Made by a program: the position numbers and the translations under genes
Assembly: GCA_032716605.1 (NCBI GenBank)
Contig: CM064552.1
Location: 6,615,651-6,679,650 of the forward strand
DNA: 64,000 bases
From: Paralithodes platypus
Taxonomy: Eukaryota; Arthropoda; Malacostraca; Decapoda; Lithodidae
Direction: 5' to 3'
Shown: piece by piece, positions 22,042 through 33,057 of the stretch
Layout of the letters: each line of letters opens with the position of its first letter
How positions within the stretch are numbered: the stretch's first letter is position 1
The notes under the pieces: generated by a model
What the model saw: the letters and a program-made list of their open reading frames with translations, nothing else
What the model was told of the DNA's origin: nothing
Databases searched by the model: none

Positions 22042-22610
22042 TGCATGTGTGTCCATGTATTAAGTATGGTTTGCGCGTGTGGAGAGGATCCTCTCAAACA
22101 GCACAAAGTACTTCAAACAGACAGCAGACAAAGTAGAAAAGAAAGCCTTTCGTCTCAGTAACTCACGTCCACTCACCGATTCTCTGCAATCGCTCTCTCG
22201 ATCTTTGCCGCAATGTTAATGCATCTCTCGCTATTACAATAATTATTATAGTGTTCCTCAGAGCTCTATCAGTGTATACCACCTCTATATGTAGAGTACT
22301 GTATATATGTAGCATTAACCGTCTTGCAACACAATCCCACCTTTACTCTGTGCAACTCTCCAACCCAAGAGTGAAGCAATATTCCCAATCTTTCTTCTAT
22401 TCAACCGCTGAGCTCTGGGGCTTTCTCCCTGAATCCATCTTTCCCTCACCTATGACTTAATTGATTTAATTGCTTCAAACTCCATGTGTCCAGGCAATTT
22501 GGCTCAAACATTCCTTGAATGTTGGCTCTGTCACTCTTTCAACTCTGTGGGAGGCACTCGTCACAGGCAGTTTTTCCTTTTATCTCCCTCATCCATATAG
22601 AAAACAAAAG
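22042..22610 (+). mobile_element. LINE-A, second copy, right part
   Basis: Continues colinear with 14015-14520: GTATTAAGTATGG, GAGGATCC, then GCCTTTCGTCTCAGTAACTC, ACTCTGTGCAACTCTCCAAC and TTCTTCTATTCAACCGCTGA. Frames are broken throughout. Confidence 0.75.
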
Positions 22611-24830
22611 TGCATAAAGATCGATCGCGCCTTTTAATTAGACAAAATGGCAATTGTGAAAAGGATGATAAGGATCTCTCTATATAAGCTAGGATAGATC
22701 TTTGTTGAAAACCTTATCTGATCCAGACCAACAAGAACAAGGAGTCGAGAATAGTAAACCAATAGCGGCCATAAACCTTATATGACGGATGTAAAAAGTT
22801 GGGGACTGTATCCTATAGATGGCGTCATAAAAAAACGCCTATTTCATGACACGTTCTGCTAATTACTTTGTTAGATGTTTGCAGGCATTCTGGACACAAA
22901 AAAGGTCAAATAGATGTTTCCGATTACTACATTTCGATGAAGTAAGTAGTTTCTCTGGTTTTATTATGGAAATTTGTAGGGAGGCATTTAAACATGGAGC
23001 CGGCCTGCGATTGGCCAGCCGGGTAGTGAGCCCGCGCACGCTCATTGGTTATCAAATTCAAACGCTGAGCCATTTAAAAATTTGTCAACAAACTCGGGGT
23101 GATGGACGCCAGCTTCTCCTTTATTTGAAGGTTTGACGTGGTATTTGCTGTTATTAGTGTTACATATATACTCTGTGATTGATTGAAATACTGGAGAACA
23201 TGTTGATATATGTGTCATGTATAGTAAATTAGGAGACAATGATAAAATAAACCTTTTAAAAATGTACTCCCAGAATGTTCCCCGAATCGAATCCCCGTGC
23301 AGCAGTTGGGCACTAGGGGATGTGTCATACATTCAGTTATATTCGTGTGTTATAATATGTTTCCAGATAGAGTCAAACGACCTATTTCTGTGTTGTAGCC
23401 ATAGGAATAATTGAATATTGATAGTAAATTTTCCGGGAATAACCTAGGTAAGTCTAGGACCCTAGGCTAGGCTATAGGCCTAGGTAATGAAATGGGGGGG
23501 GGGGGCTTGTAATTTTAGTAATTGAACAATAAGTTATGGTAAATCTGGACATTTAGGTTTGTTTGATAAATATCCTGTTTTAGGCTACACCGGGGACGAA
23601 TTTTAGGCTACAAGTATTTTTTTTTTCCCTTGTTTTTGGGTTTTTTAGGAGTGTTTTTTTATGAACCCCATCGGAAAATGCCAAAAAATTAGCGGTAAAA
23701 ATTTAAGAGACCCCGGACAGCCTTTTTAGGCCTACTAGTTAGGCCTAATTCTATTTTTTTTTCTTTGATATAGGCTACAATGTTGTTTAATACCGAGGAC
23801 TCTCGCATTTTAGGATTTTCAACATTAGCCTAACCGAACCAAACCTAACCGAAAACTAAACAGGAAACGTGAGCTGGGTTTAGACCGTCACGCACCCATA
23901 AACAGGGAACGTGAGCTGGGTTTAGACCGTCGGTTAGTTTTCGGTTAGGTTGGGGTAGGTTAGGTTAGGCTAATATTACCCCTTATTTTCGTCTTTTACC
24001 CTGCAATTTCCCTGATCTTCATAGCCCTCCCCACTAGTAGAGGCCGTGCTTTTAGATTGTTGGATAATGGTTAAATACTCATTTCCGCCAGTCCTTAGTA
24101 CTGTATGAAACAACACTGTAGGCTATATTAAAGAAAACTGAGAAAAACAAAACTCTAAATTCGCTGTGAAACCAAAATTAGAATTTTACCCTAACAGTTG
24201 CTAACCTTTATCTAACAGTTGCTAATCAGGTAAATTGATACGGTGTGACAGTCACGAGTTTTAGAATGTGTTTTTTTTTTTTGCATTTTTTCTTTGATAG
24301 GCCTATACAATGTTGTTTTACCTAACTAAGAAACCTAACCTAACCTAACCTAAAAGTAATACGTGGATAGAAACTAACCAAAAATGTACGCAATTACCAA
24401 AGCAGCACTGGATCGCGCAACTGTAAGGTCCGCCGAGTAAGGTAGGAGGGGAAAAAAAAAACTAAAGCAAAAATCCCGTAAAACAGGACTTGTCATTATG
24501 CAGACAAGACTCTGTGTTTTACCCTATATCTCCCTTATATTACATTTGCGACGGGAAGGACATATATAGGACTGAAGACTATTATATAACATACCTATAG
24601 GCTACACAAACATCGATGGGGCTTGTAACTGTCAAACCGTAAAATCTTACCGCTAATCTTTACCTAACAGTTGCTAACCCTTACCTAACAGTTGCTAACA
24701 GCTACTAGCCTAACCTATATAATATAACAAACAAAAAATGTAGGCTAGCCTATACTGTATATAAAACAGGCAGAGATATCACGCTCGATAATCATAACGT
24801 TCTATCTGGTAAAATATACGGTCATTATAA
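22611..24830. other. Non-coding; short simple repeats
   Basis: No gene supported. Visible structure: a 32-bp direct repeat (ACGTGAGCTGGGTTTAGACC) at about 23867 and 23908, several TAACAGTTGCTAAC phrases near 24195-24220 and 24665-24700, and short CCTAA/TTAGG runs (23940-23975, 24332-24353). T and G homopolymers are frequent. Confidence 0.5.
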
Positions 24831-25942
24831 AGGAGCCGGACCACAGCAATTTTCAAGGATTTTTTGTTTTGGATTTGTTATATATATGGTTTATAAGCTT
24901 TCTATAATAAAATTTATTCATGGAAATTAGTATTTATCCTACCCATTATTCAAGAATCTAAAAACACAGCCCCGGATAGTGGGAAGGGCTATGAAGAATA
25001 GGGAAAGTGAGGGGTATTATTATTATTATTATTATTAAAAGTTTGTTTAACCAGACCACTGAGTCTAGAACAAGACTCTCACAGGGCTGGCCCGAAGGAT
25101 TAAATCACATTGCGGTTAAAAGGTTAAAATGGCGGAGATACCGGATTATGGGAAATAAAGGAAAAGTGAGGGGTAAAAAGCGTATACAGTATTATGCATA
25201 TTTAAATAAAAGTTGGTTCGAGTTAGTGCATTTTCGAGACCTATAAAACCCGAGCCAACTTTTGATGAAAGTTGGCTCGGATTTCACAGGGTGGAGTGGG
25301 TAATAGCCTATGTTATAAAAATAGTAAACTTTGAGAAGACATTAGCCTAACCTATTCTAGTATTATGGGTGGGGGCTACTGGCCCCCCCCCCCCCCTGCT
25401 GGTTGGGTAAAACTGGTAATGATAGAAATCCAGTTGGGGTGGAGTGAGTAATAGCCTACCCCAACTGGATTTCTATCGTTACCAGTTTTTCCCAACCAGT
25501 GGGGGTGTGGGGACAGCAGCCCCCACCCATAATACCGTACTAGGATAGGTTAGGTAGCCTAAGGTTATTAGGTTGTCTTCTCAAAGTTGACTATTTTGAT
25601 AACATAGGATAGTCTATTACCCACTCCACCCCGTGAAATTTCGTCAAAAGTAGGCTCGGGTTTTCAAAAATTTGGGTTTTATGGGTTTCGAAAATGCACA
25701 AACCCGAGCCAGCTTTTATTTACAAATGCAATATATTCGCTTTATACGCTCTTTACCCCTCAATTTCCCTAGTCTTCATAGCCCTTCCCACTATCGGGGA
25801 CCGTGTTTTTAAATTCTTGGATAATGGGTAAATACTAATTTCCATGATTTTTTTTTATTAGGCTTATAGAAATCTTGTAAACCATATAAATAACAAATCC
25901 AAAAAAATAATAATCCTTGAAAATTGCTGTGGTCTGGCTCCT
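24831..25942. repeat. 1.1-kb inverted repeat (foldback element)
   Basis: The left arm starts AGGAGCCGGACCACAGCAAT and the right arm ends ATTGCTGTGGTCTGGCTCCT. Matching landmarks run inward in mirrored order: CATGGAAATTAGTATTTA, GGGAAGGGCTATGAAGA, CGAGCCAACTTT, GGGTGGAGTGGGTAATAG, TTGAGAAGAC, TATTATGGGTGGGGGCT. The innermost arms GATAGAAATCCAGTTGGGG and CCCCAACTGGATTTCTATC surround a loop of about 20 bp near 25450. Identity between the arms is high. No transposase ORF is present; it is a MITE-like or foldback element of unknown superfamily. Confidence 0.93.
25017..25159 (-). mobile_element. Short retroposon with (AAT)n tail in the left arm
   Basis: A 143-bp segment that ends, on the - strand, in (AAT)n. 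It is flanked by GGGAAAGTGAGGGGTA (25001-25016) and GGAAAAGTGAGGGGTA (25160-25175), a target duplication with one mismatch. The opposite arm of the palindrome lacks it, showing the empty site. It could be a SINE or a heavily truncated LINE. Confidence 0.85.
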
Positions 25943-26284
25943 GTACAGTATATTGACCAAATACCGGTATACATTTCCGGTGTAATTTTAACAGTCCTGG
26001 AGGTTCTAAATATCATAAAATACAACACAGAATGGGTTTTTATTCACTAAAGCGGAAGGTGATGGACTGAACAATTACGGTATTTTTTTGTAATTGTTCA
26101 GTTCAGTTGATCTGCAGGCCTTTTTCATCGGTGCCTCGATTAGTTTAGTATTTTTTTTATTTTATTTTTCTTATTTGTGTTGAATGCTTGTACAGTAGTT
26201 TTTTATTTATTTTTTTATGGCCTGAAATCCGCGAGACAGTCGAGATTCATAAATTTTTGTGTTAGCCTACCTACTGAATTGGGG
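25943..26284. other. Non-coding spacer
   Basis: AT-rich with a short hairpin around GAACAATTACGGTATTTTTT (26070-26105). No gene. Confidence 0.5.
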
Positions 26285-26297
26285 TTAAGGATTTAGT

Positions 26298-26814
26298 TGT
26301 TGTTGTTCCCCAAGCTGCCTGGCCGAACAGCCCCAAGGCCCCGAGCAATTCCAAGGCCATAACCGAGTGCCCCCACAGAACCCTCCCCGCCGACCTCAAT
26401 AAAGCCTGGGTGACCGAAGCCACTCCCATGGCGGGGGGCTGAGGAGGGTGCGGAAATGCCCGGGAAACCGAAGCCCCACCCAGGGCCCTGTGCCCCTCAG
26501 CAATTATGAAGAGAAAGTTGAGGGGCAAGGGAAAAATGTGACGCTTTGGCTTCCAATCTTGGTAGATTGGGAGGTCAATCCACGGAAGAGACGCCGTCAC
26601 TTGAGATCTAGAAAATATATAAGTTAAAGGAAAAGTCAGAGTAAGCTATGGTTATGGCAGAGATTGCTCAGCTCTCACTCTGATAGACCAGCCCATCACC
26701 ACATGACTAGAACCCAATCCTCTCAGCATCAGCTAGGAAAGGCCCTAGGAAGCTGCCTTTGGCGGGGGGATAGCTCCCCTATTTCAACCCCTTTCGGGGT
26801 TGGGCACCCGCCCC
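26298..26814 (-). mobile_element. SINE-AAC family, copy 1 (longest)
   Basis: Bounded by a 13-bp target duplication TTAAGGATTTAGT (26285-26297 and 26815-26827). On the - strand the head begins GGGCGGGTGCCCAACCCCGA. The body includes TCTGACTTTTCCTTT and CCTTGCCCCTCAACTTTCTC. The 3' end, CTGTTCGGCCAGGCAGCTTG followed by (AAC)n, matches the end of the LINE at 58762-59388. A - strand ORF through the copy (ending GLFGQAAWGTTTT) reflects this LINE-derived C-terminus and is not a gene. Other copies: 33071-38036 (interrupted), 39542-39961, 41402-41796. Confidence 0.92.
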
Positions 26815-26827
26815 TTAAGGATTTAGT

Positions 26828-27119
26828 ATTCGGGCGTACCGCCCGCCTTGTCTACACTACGCGCAAGCTCGCGATCATGTTCCTGTCTATTTTGACTGCT
26901 GTGGGATACAATAATGGGTTGGGGAAGCCCCCCCCCCCCCATGACTTATTGTCATCATATACTGTACTGTATATTGCCAGCATGGGGAAAATAACAATAC
27001 AAAAAGAGCCGTCAAAATAGACTGGAACATAACCGCGAGTGCACGACCGATGTAAATATGACGATCATACGCCCAGATACTACATCCTTCCCGTAAATTG
27101 TTGTCATCATCAAATACAG
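26828..27119. other. Non-coding spacer
   Basis: Contains a CCCCCCCCCC run near 26930. No gene recognised. Confidence 0.45.
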
Positions 27120-27870
27120 TAATATATATTCTTTTTCTTCTTTTGGGATCGGCCGGGTATTCCCACCTCTGCCACGCCTTTAATACGGCTTCTTCCTTTT
27201 GGGGAAAGTTAAGAAAATATAGTAAAGAAAGATATCAAGTTGACAAAAAGAGGGAGAATTAAAGATTAGATTTGAAGGAAAAGCTGAAGAGGAAACTCCT
27301 TTCATCCCTCATTCTCTTATTTCTCTCACTCTTCTGTTTTCCATCCTCACTCTCCATATGCTCTTCAGATACTCTTTAGTACATTCCTTCGTCTTACTTT
27401 TGTCCCTTTCCTCCACGCCTTCCAGACCCAAGATGTACGCCACTCCCATGTCCTCGTGTCTTCACTTTCTATCACTCCTCATCCCCTATACTCTTACACA
27501 TCTTTCTTTTCACAGGCTCTCTCTCCCTCTTGTACGCCTCACACTCTATCGTTTCTTCAACTCTTTCCACCTCCCACCCAACATTCTTTGTATTGTTTCA
27601 GTTCTCCATTCCACATCTACGTTCTCGCATTAACTTCAACTGCTCCCGCTCTACAATGAAACCACATTTGAGAACCCCAATCCCCTCATAAAAGAACTCT
27701 CTCCTTGGTCTCTCTTTCTTCCTATACCTCTCCAGTGCATTTTTCTTTTCCATCCCCTTCTTACAATCTTCTTGTCCCCTATGTTCGACTCTTCTGATTC
27801 TCACTAACTTTTTCTCAAGAATTTTACCTCGCATCGACCGGTTCCCCGGTTTCATACAATAATTCTCCAT
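27120..27870 (-). mobile_element. Probable LINE remnant
   Basis: On the - strand 27870-27598 is open and encodes a charged peptide (RGQEDCKKGMEKKNALERYR). The 27130-27195 stretch (TTCTTTTGGGATCGGCCGGG, CCTCTGCCACGCC) looks like a LINE 3' end. No reverse transcriptase motif is readable, so the assignment is weak. Confidence 0.35.
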
Positions 27871-28102
27871 ATCTTCCCTTCTTCATTTATTGTCAGCAGG
27901 GGCAAATAACTGCTGGCCATGAGATAATTTTGAAGAAAAAACAACGGTCAAATTTTACGCATAACGGTCCTGGCCATGGGCGTGGGACTATCACTTCAGA
28001 AGTCTTCTTCAATATTATTGAAATATTGTATTAAAACCTAACTTGGGGCTGCTGCCCTGGTCAGGGGCTGTATTGACTATAATTCTATTCATGTTAACTG
28101 AA

Positions 28103-28240
28103 ATCTATCTATCTATTATTGCCGGGTGGCCACGAACGAAACACCCCCATGCATCTCTTTCCCAGGTCAGTCGACGCCCTTCCTCCCATCTTGCACTTCT
28201 TTCGCTCATACTCCATCTTTCCACCTCTCCCTCTCTGACA
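28103..28240 (-). mobile_element. LINE-B 3' end
   Basis: Starts with (ATCT)n, followed by GGTGGCCACGAACGAAACAC, CCCCCATGCATCTCT and CAGTCGACGCCC, as at 21175-21260. It is a severely 5'-truncated copy. Confidence 0.65.
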
Positions 28241-28529
28241 CAGAGAGGGAATACAGAATCAAGACAGTTTACAGCATTTCAGCGATTTATAGCCCGTTTA
28301 CCTCCATGAATGGTAGAGTAGGCCTTCTCAACAGCCCCATATTCTTTTATATATTTCTATTATCACCATTCTAAAACTAAAAAACTGCTATAAACAAATG
28401 GTAAATACCCAAACTTAACCATATCTAGAAAATTATACAGTATGATTTAGTACCGGTAGGTTAGTTTAGTTATGTTTTAATCGGTTTAACACTTGTCAAA
28501 GATATTTTTACAACTATCTACTGCCTTAA

Positions 28530-29594
28530 CCCTCTGTTCCTGGAAGGGCTCTTGAACGCCCATAAAAAAGCATACACGAGCTGCCCGGAAGGGCTCTTAA
28601 ACACCCATGAGGTCAAAGCCTGTGAGCTTGGTGTGCGAGGCGTCGGTCCGACGCATGTAAACAACAGCCGGCTGGACCGACGCCCCGCATCTCCGGCCAC
28701 AAGAAGGAGAGTGTCGCTTGTTCGTGTGTGCCTGTATGTTGTTGTTAACCCGGGAGCTGCGGGGAGACTCTTAAGAGTCAGAGAAAAAAAAAATCAACTT
28801 TTGACATCGAAAAAAAAAAAAAAAAAAAAAAAAAATTTATTTTTTTTTGGCCCCTGGGCCATGCAAAATCTCAGTCCTCTACCTCCCCTCCTTCCCCACT
28901 TTCCTCCTCTCCTTCAGTTATCACCTATTTTCCCTGTTATTCCCTTATTCTGAGGTATATTTTCGTGCTAACATTAGAAATCCGATTGGAGGGTGTGGTC
29001 ATCACTAATAGCAAGCGAGTGCAAGAGAGAGAGAGAGTATCGATCGACTGTGTCTCAGTGGCCTTGGGGGAAATTGGCGGGAAAGCAGATTGCCTCACCC
29101 ATACATTATACAACTCGCGGGCTATATCTCCGATTTTGACCATCCAAACGCTGTTTTCACTAGTTTTATTGTTGTTTCAGGTTAATACCTTTATAATCAA
29201 CCCATAATAGGCGCATATGGATAAGTATTAATGCTATTAATGGCACAATGAATATTTTAGTGACGGAAACACCTCAAATACGTCAGCACAGGGGGACGTT
29301 TCCAATTACCCCCATGCGCACTTCAGAGGTTAAGTATCGAAAAGTAGTGTAAAGTGGCTGTTTTTGCCATAAAGTTATCTCCAATGAAATCATCATCACA
29401 ACTCAACCAGTTGACTTAGAGAGCTCTACTTAACGCCATTCTACAGGTAAATAACACAGCTACGCTTGGGGATGCGTGGGAATGCGGGAAGTAGTCAGAA
29501 TAACAAATATACGGTAGCCAAGCCTAGACGTTTTTCGGCCAAAACACCCGGGTTTCGGGGAATATTTATGTAATGCGTAGCCGGGGCTGGAGGG
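28530..29594 (-). mobile_element. piggyBac-like MITE P1, interrupted by MITE P2
   Basis: Flanked by TTAA at 28526-28529 and 29595-29598. Ends: CCCTCTGTTCC at the left, and CCTCCAGCCCCGG on the complement at the right. Without P2 and one TTAA it is 480 bp and is the inverse of the copy at 63072-63551. Landmarks shared with that copy: CCGACGCATGTAAACAACAG, CACAAGAAGGAGAG, GAGAGCTCTACTTAACGCCA, CGGGTTTCGGGGAATATTTA. TTAA duplication is the hallmark of piggyBac transposition. No transposase. Confidence 0.88.
28749..29329 (+). mobile_element. piggyBac-like MITE P2, nested in P1
   Basis: 581 bp flanked by TTAA on both sides (28745-28748, 29330-29333). It begins CCGGGAGCTGCGGGGAGACT after the TTAAC junction and ends GCGCACTTCAGAGG. 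A second copy lies at 60677-61288. Internal landmarks include an A/T homopolymer tract (28788-28850), GGCCCCTGGGCCATGC, (GA)n and GTATCGATCGACTGTGTC. The uninterrupted P1 copy near 63331 shows the pre-insertion sequence. Peptides from this region are shadows. Confidence 0.9.
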
Positions 29595-29742
29595 TTAACA
29601 TAAAAACATACATAATGTACAAGTTTAAAGACCACTTTGTCTACAGAGAGTATGGTTGCAGTCTTTTACATCCTAATTTCTAGCACTCCAGGCAATCTTG
29701 TTTTGGGGAGCCTAGATCATACATAAAATTTACATTCATAAC

Positions 29743-29930
29743 ATTTTAAGACTGAGTCTCTCCAATGGTCCAACCCATGCTTCACTCCCGTATATCAATG
29801 TTAGGAATACCACACTATTATGCATTGACTTATTTATTTCCATGTTAACCATCCTATTCCTTGTCACTGCTTGCATCATTCATACAACCCCCCTCCCCTG
29901 ATGTACCCTCTCTTCTAAATTGGCATCCAG
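29743..29930 (-). mobile_element. LINE-B fragment
   Basis: Parallels 21585-21740: GACTGAGTCTCTCCAA, CATGCTTC, AATACCACACTATTATGCAT, TTCCATGTTAACCATCCTAT, TCCCCTGATGTACCCTCTC. Sense is on the - strand. Short and decayed. Confidence 0.7.
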
Positions 29931-30045
29931 TTACTTTCCGTATTTACTCATTGCAGCTAAGGATAATTACCGGTACAGTATCATAATATAACCATTTCTA
30001 GTGATTTTTCTGTCCAGAATATCTTCATTTTACTGAGAATGCTGT

Positions 30046-30183
30046 ATGAGTGACACACTTTCCCTGAACAGGTTTGACTGTAACCCCATCAAGATGAATG
30101 TACCAAGAGGGTTCCTCATCATGGACCCTTCACCAGAGCGGCCACCACTGCGCTCTAGACAACAACCTACATCCTACTTTGAG
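30046..30183 (+). CDS. asp: asp exon 1 (first coding exon)
   Basis: Begins at ATG 30046, with an in-frame TGA at 30034-30036 just upstream, and ends at TTTGAG before GTTTGTA (phase 0). It encodes 46 residues, MSDTLSLNRFDCNPIKM and onward, with PERPPLRSRQQPTSYFE at the end. A second in-frame ATG at 30094 (MNVPRGFLIMDP) may be the real start. The sequence CCTGAACAG before 30073 resembles a splice acceptor, so a non-coding or alternative upstream exon is possible. Confidence 0.75.
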
Positions 30184-31645
30184 GTTTGTACTCACTTTGC
30201 TGTCTGTGCCATATGTCAAGTCTGTGTTTGTGTGCTAGTTCTGTATAGATTGTAGGTTACCTATTTTTTAGTGTTATCAAACCAAATATGATCACATACC
30301 TTCATTTAGTTTGAGAATGGTGAAAACCGCCTCTTTCTGCGGTGGTTTGTTCTATTTTTTACACCGCGAGTGCCTCAAACAACAATTCCACTGCTTGAGC
30401 ATGTGTGTGTCGATCATGTGGTCGGGGATGGCCTCAGACTAAGCCCAGACATACTGTACTCCCTCATTTTCACTCAGTCTCAGACTGACACTTGAGCCAG
30501 TCATGATGATGCAATCACATGAGAGGTAGGAGGAGATGGTTGGGGGTGCTTGTGGGTGAGGGAGATGGGGAAGAAATTCCAAAACTCACAGGGATACAGG
30601 GTTGCGGATGCCATAACTCTAACCTTTATTTTCAACCTCAAACAAGAATCAGTTGGTGAGTGTTCCAGTCTTTACCATTCGCAAGATAACATAGAGTATT
30701 GCATATAGCACTATATGACTAACCTAGGTTAGGCCATTTATGTGCAGTCATGAGTACTAGAAAATAACAAAATTACGAAAATTTTCCCTGATTCATGGTG
30801 GCGGTAATGTTCACACCTGCCGAATGTGGAGGGTTTGATAGTGAAAACTAAAAGGATAAGTTTTGTTATGTATTTGGCAATTTTGGTGAATTGTACACAT
30901 ATTCATATCTCTGCAATTAAATATCCTAACCTAGATAGATTATATCAGGATGAAGTCGCTTATTTTGTGCAGACTAAAATGCTCTACACCAAGTAGTTCC
31001 TGTTTGATGTTGAAAATACGAGGATAGCTTTGGGAAACGTGACACATTCGTACTGGTATGTGTTTTCCTTTGAACGTTTGTCTGGCACATGACTTCAGCT
31101 TGTAAACACTCCTGAAACTACCGGTATTGATTATAGATTATTATTGTTTACCGGTATTTTGATTATGGATTTATTTCACCATTGTAACCATTCATATGTC
31201 ACTGAACACTGCTTGTGTGCATCTATTCGGACAGCCTTAAAGTACCTATCAATTAGCTTGAGCTGTGCTTGCAACACAGTGATCCAGGCGGACTGACTAC
31301 TATGAGGGTTTGTTGGTGTGTGTTTCGTGTACTTTCCGCCATGACAACAACCTTTCTCTCGCCCAGTTTTAAGTGGTTTTGGAGAAATTCAAACTTGTCC
31401 CTTTTAACCCTCTTCGACATATGACGCAATCTTGAGCCTATTGGGGATACTTTAAAGCCTTTGTTGCCATCAGGGGTATTTAGAAACCTTTAGTTTAGTT
31501 ACTTCAACCTCTGCATTTGTCTTTGAGTTAGCTGTGGGCAGAAAACTAATTTTGGAGAGGTAATTATAAGAGTGGGAGAACTCTATTTCTTATTGCTAAT
31601 CTGGCAACCTCTGCGTCATAAATGCGTGAAAGGGTTAACAGTACT
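30184..31645. other. asp intron 1, left part
   Basis: Intronic sequence without a recognisable gene or clear mobile element. It contains two or three ACCGGTATT phrases (31129-31160) and a GT-rich stretch near 30410. Confidence 0.5.
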
Positions 31646-31653
31646 GTATATAC

Positions 31654-32519
31654 TAGAGATGGAACGAATATCAATTTTCACTATTTGCGAATACGAATAC
31701 ACATTTTTTGTTGTAAAATTTACGAATACGAATAGCGAATATTTCAGTCCTTATTTCATCCTTCAAGAACTGGTCATTATTTTTGTCACCAACGAACGTT
31801 AATTTGATTACTATGAAATTAATTACCAGAAGTTAATGATGATGTGAATGTGTAATTTCTTAAATGTCATAAATGAACAGTATGAATTAATGTTTAATAT
31901 ATTGTAAGAGTTCAGCCATAGAAAATTGAATAATTAAATTAAATCCATTCAATGTTCTGTTTCCAGTCCTCAGTCCCAATGTTGCCGCTTTTTTGGTACT
32001 AAAGTACCAGATTTGGTACATTTGACTCAAGTACATTTTATACATTTTCCAATAAAATAGTCCATATCTGGTACTAAATACAAAATCAGTGAGGAAATAT
32101 GATGGAATATATTTTAGTGACATGCTATTACATTGGATATGTCTGAAATGGCAATATTGCGACGGTTCAAATGGCCAGGTCCAGCACACGTTCGTTTACC
32201 GGGCAGTGATTCCACTTTAGAATAATTTGGTACTTTTCACTAGTTTGATCTGGTACTATTAAATACAGTTAAGTAGCAACACTGTTCAGTCCTCCTTCAT
32301 TCCACTTTAGCGGCCCCAACGCACATCTACACTGTTATTTATTCGTTTGTGTTAACTTTAAAATTTAATATTTAATTTTTTTTGTATATATTCTATTGGT
32401 TTCGTGAATATATTCACATATTTGCAAATAGCTATGAATGGAAATGCGAATACGAATACGAATATTGAAAAACATAGCGAATATTCGGACATACGAAACG
32501 AATATTCGGTCCATCTCTA
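31654..32519. mobile_element. hAT-type MITE (TAGAGATGG family) in asp intron 1
   Basis: Flanked by the 8-bp duplication GTATATAC (31646-31653 and 32520-32527), the hAT signature. Terminal inverted repeats are TAGAGATGGAACGAATAT and, on the complement of the right end, TAGAGATGGACCGAATAT. Subterminal GCGAATACGAATAC motifs recur at both ends. The 866 bp have no transposase and contain a second nested element. Confidence 0.92.
31977..32284. mobile_element. Second hAT-type MITE nested in the first
   Basis: Left end CAATGTTGCCGCTT and the complement of the right end CAGTGTTGCTACTT form imperfect terminal repeats. The flanks CTCAGTCC (31969-31976) and TTCAGTCC (32285-32292) are an 8-bp duplication with one change. 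The interior repeats GGTACTAAA/TGGTACTTT phrases. A - strand ORF across it is a shadow. Confidence 0.82.
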
Positions 32520-32527
32520 GTATATAC

Positions 32528-32883
32528 TCTCGGACCCCACAGGCAATTTCGAAGTGTACTTTTAATAGTACACCCAGACTGCGAGGGTAAGTTAGAATAT
32601 TACTTATACTGTTATACTGTACAGTATTTAGTTACTGACTAACTGTAGTAGTTTTTTCTATGCCTGTTTTAGAACAAGTTGCAAACCTAGATTGTATTTT
32701 ATCATGAGTTATTGCTCCTTACCTAATCTTATAGTAAACCTAGAGGCTAGACTTGATCTTAAAGAAATTATACCCACATGACAGATTATTTTTTATTAGC
32801 CTATTGTAAATTGTAATAACACAATAGTTTTTTATTCTAGAGCTCTGTCACTAACTGTGTACTGGTACTTTGTGCCCATCCAG
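32528..32883. other. asp intron 1, right part
   Basis: AT-rich intron end. An alternative acceptor with a good pyrimidine tract (TTTTTTATTCTAG) lies at 32828-32840. Using it would not keep phase with exon 1, so CATCCAG at 32877-32883 is preferred. Confidence 0.6.
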
Positions 32884-33057
32884 ATCAGCCCTAGCCAGAA
32901 AGCCCCTAAGTATCGTTATGAGGAGCCAGAGGAAGTGCCAGTGCTGCGACTCATACATTTTGTTCACCCGCCCAAGATTGAGTTTGGGCAGGTCAAGTTG
33001 GGGACCACCAGACACTGTCGTCTGCGAGTCCTTAACCCCAAGGATCAGTCACAGGAG
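32884..33057 (+). CDS. asp: asp exon 2 (ASH domain, first half)
   Basis: Acceptor CCCATCCAG, donor CAGGAG before GTAGGA, phase 0 at both ends, 58 codons (residues about 47-104). It encodes the first strands of the ASH (ASPM-SPD2-Hydin) immunoglobulin-like fold: VLRLIHFVHPPKIEFGQVKL then TTRHCRLRVLNP, with the typical F-G-x-V-x-x-G-x-x pattern. ASH domains mediate targeting to centrosomes, spindle poles and cilia. The donor is followed after 13 bp by a SINE insertion. Confidence 0.92.

Noticed and set aside
24332..24353. Interstitial telomere-like (CCTAA)n, the arthropod telomere motif
   Set aside because: Only about four units in a CCTAA-rich neighbourhood; too short to distinguish from simple sequence.
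26271..26600. Conserved - strand ORF present in several places (also 41395-41703)
   Set aside because: It follows the SINE-AAC copies and its C-terminus is LINE-derived; other copies are frameshifted. Not a gene family.
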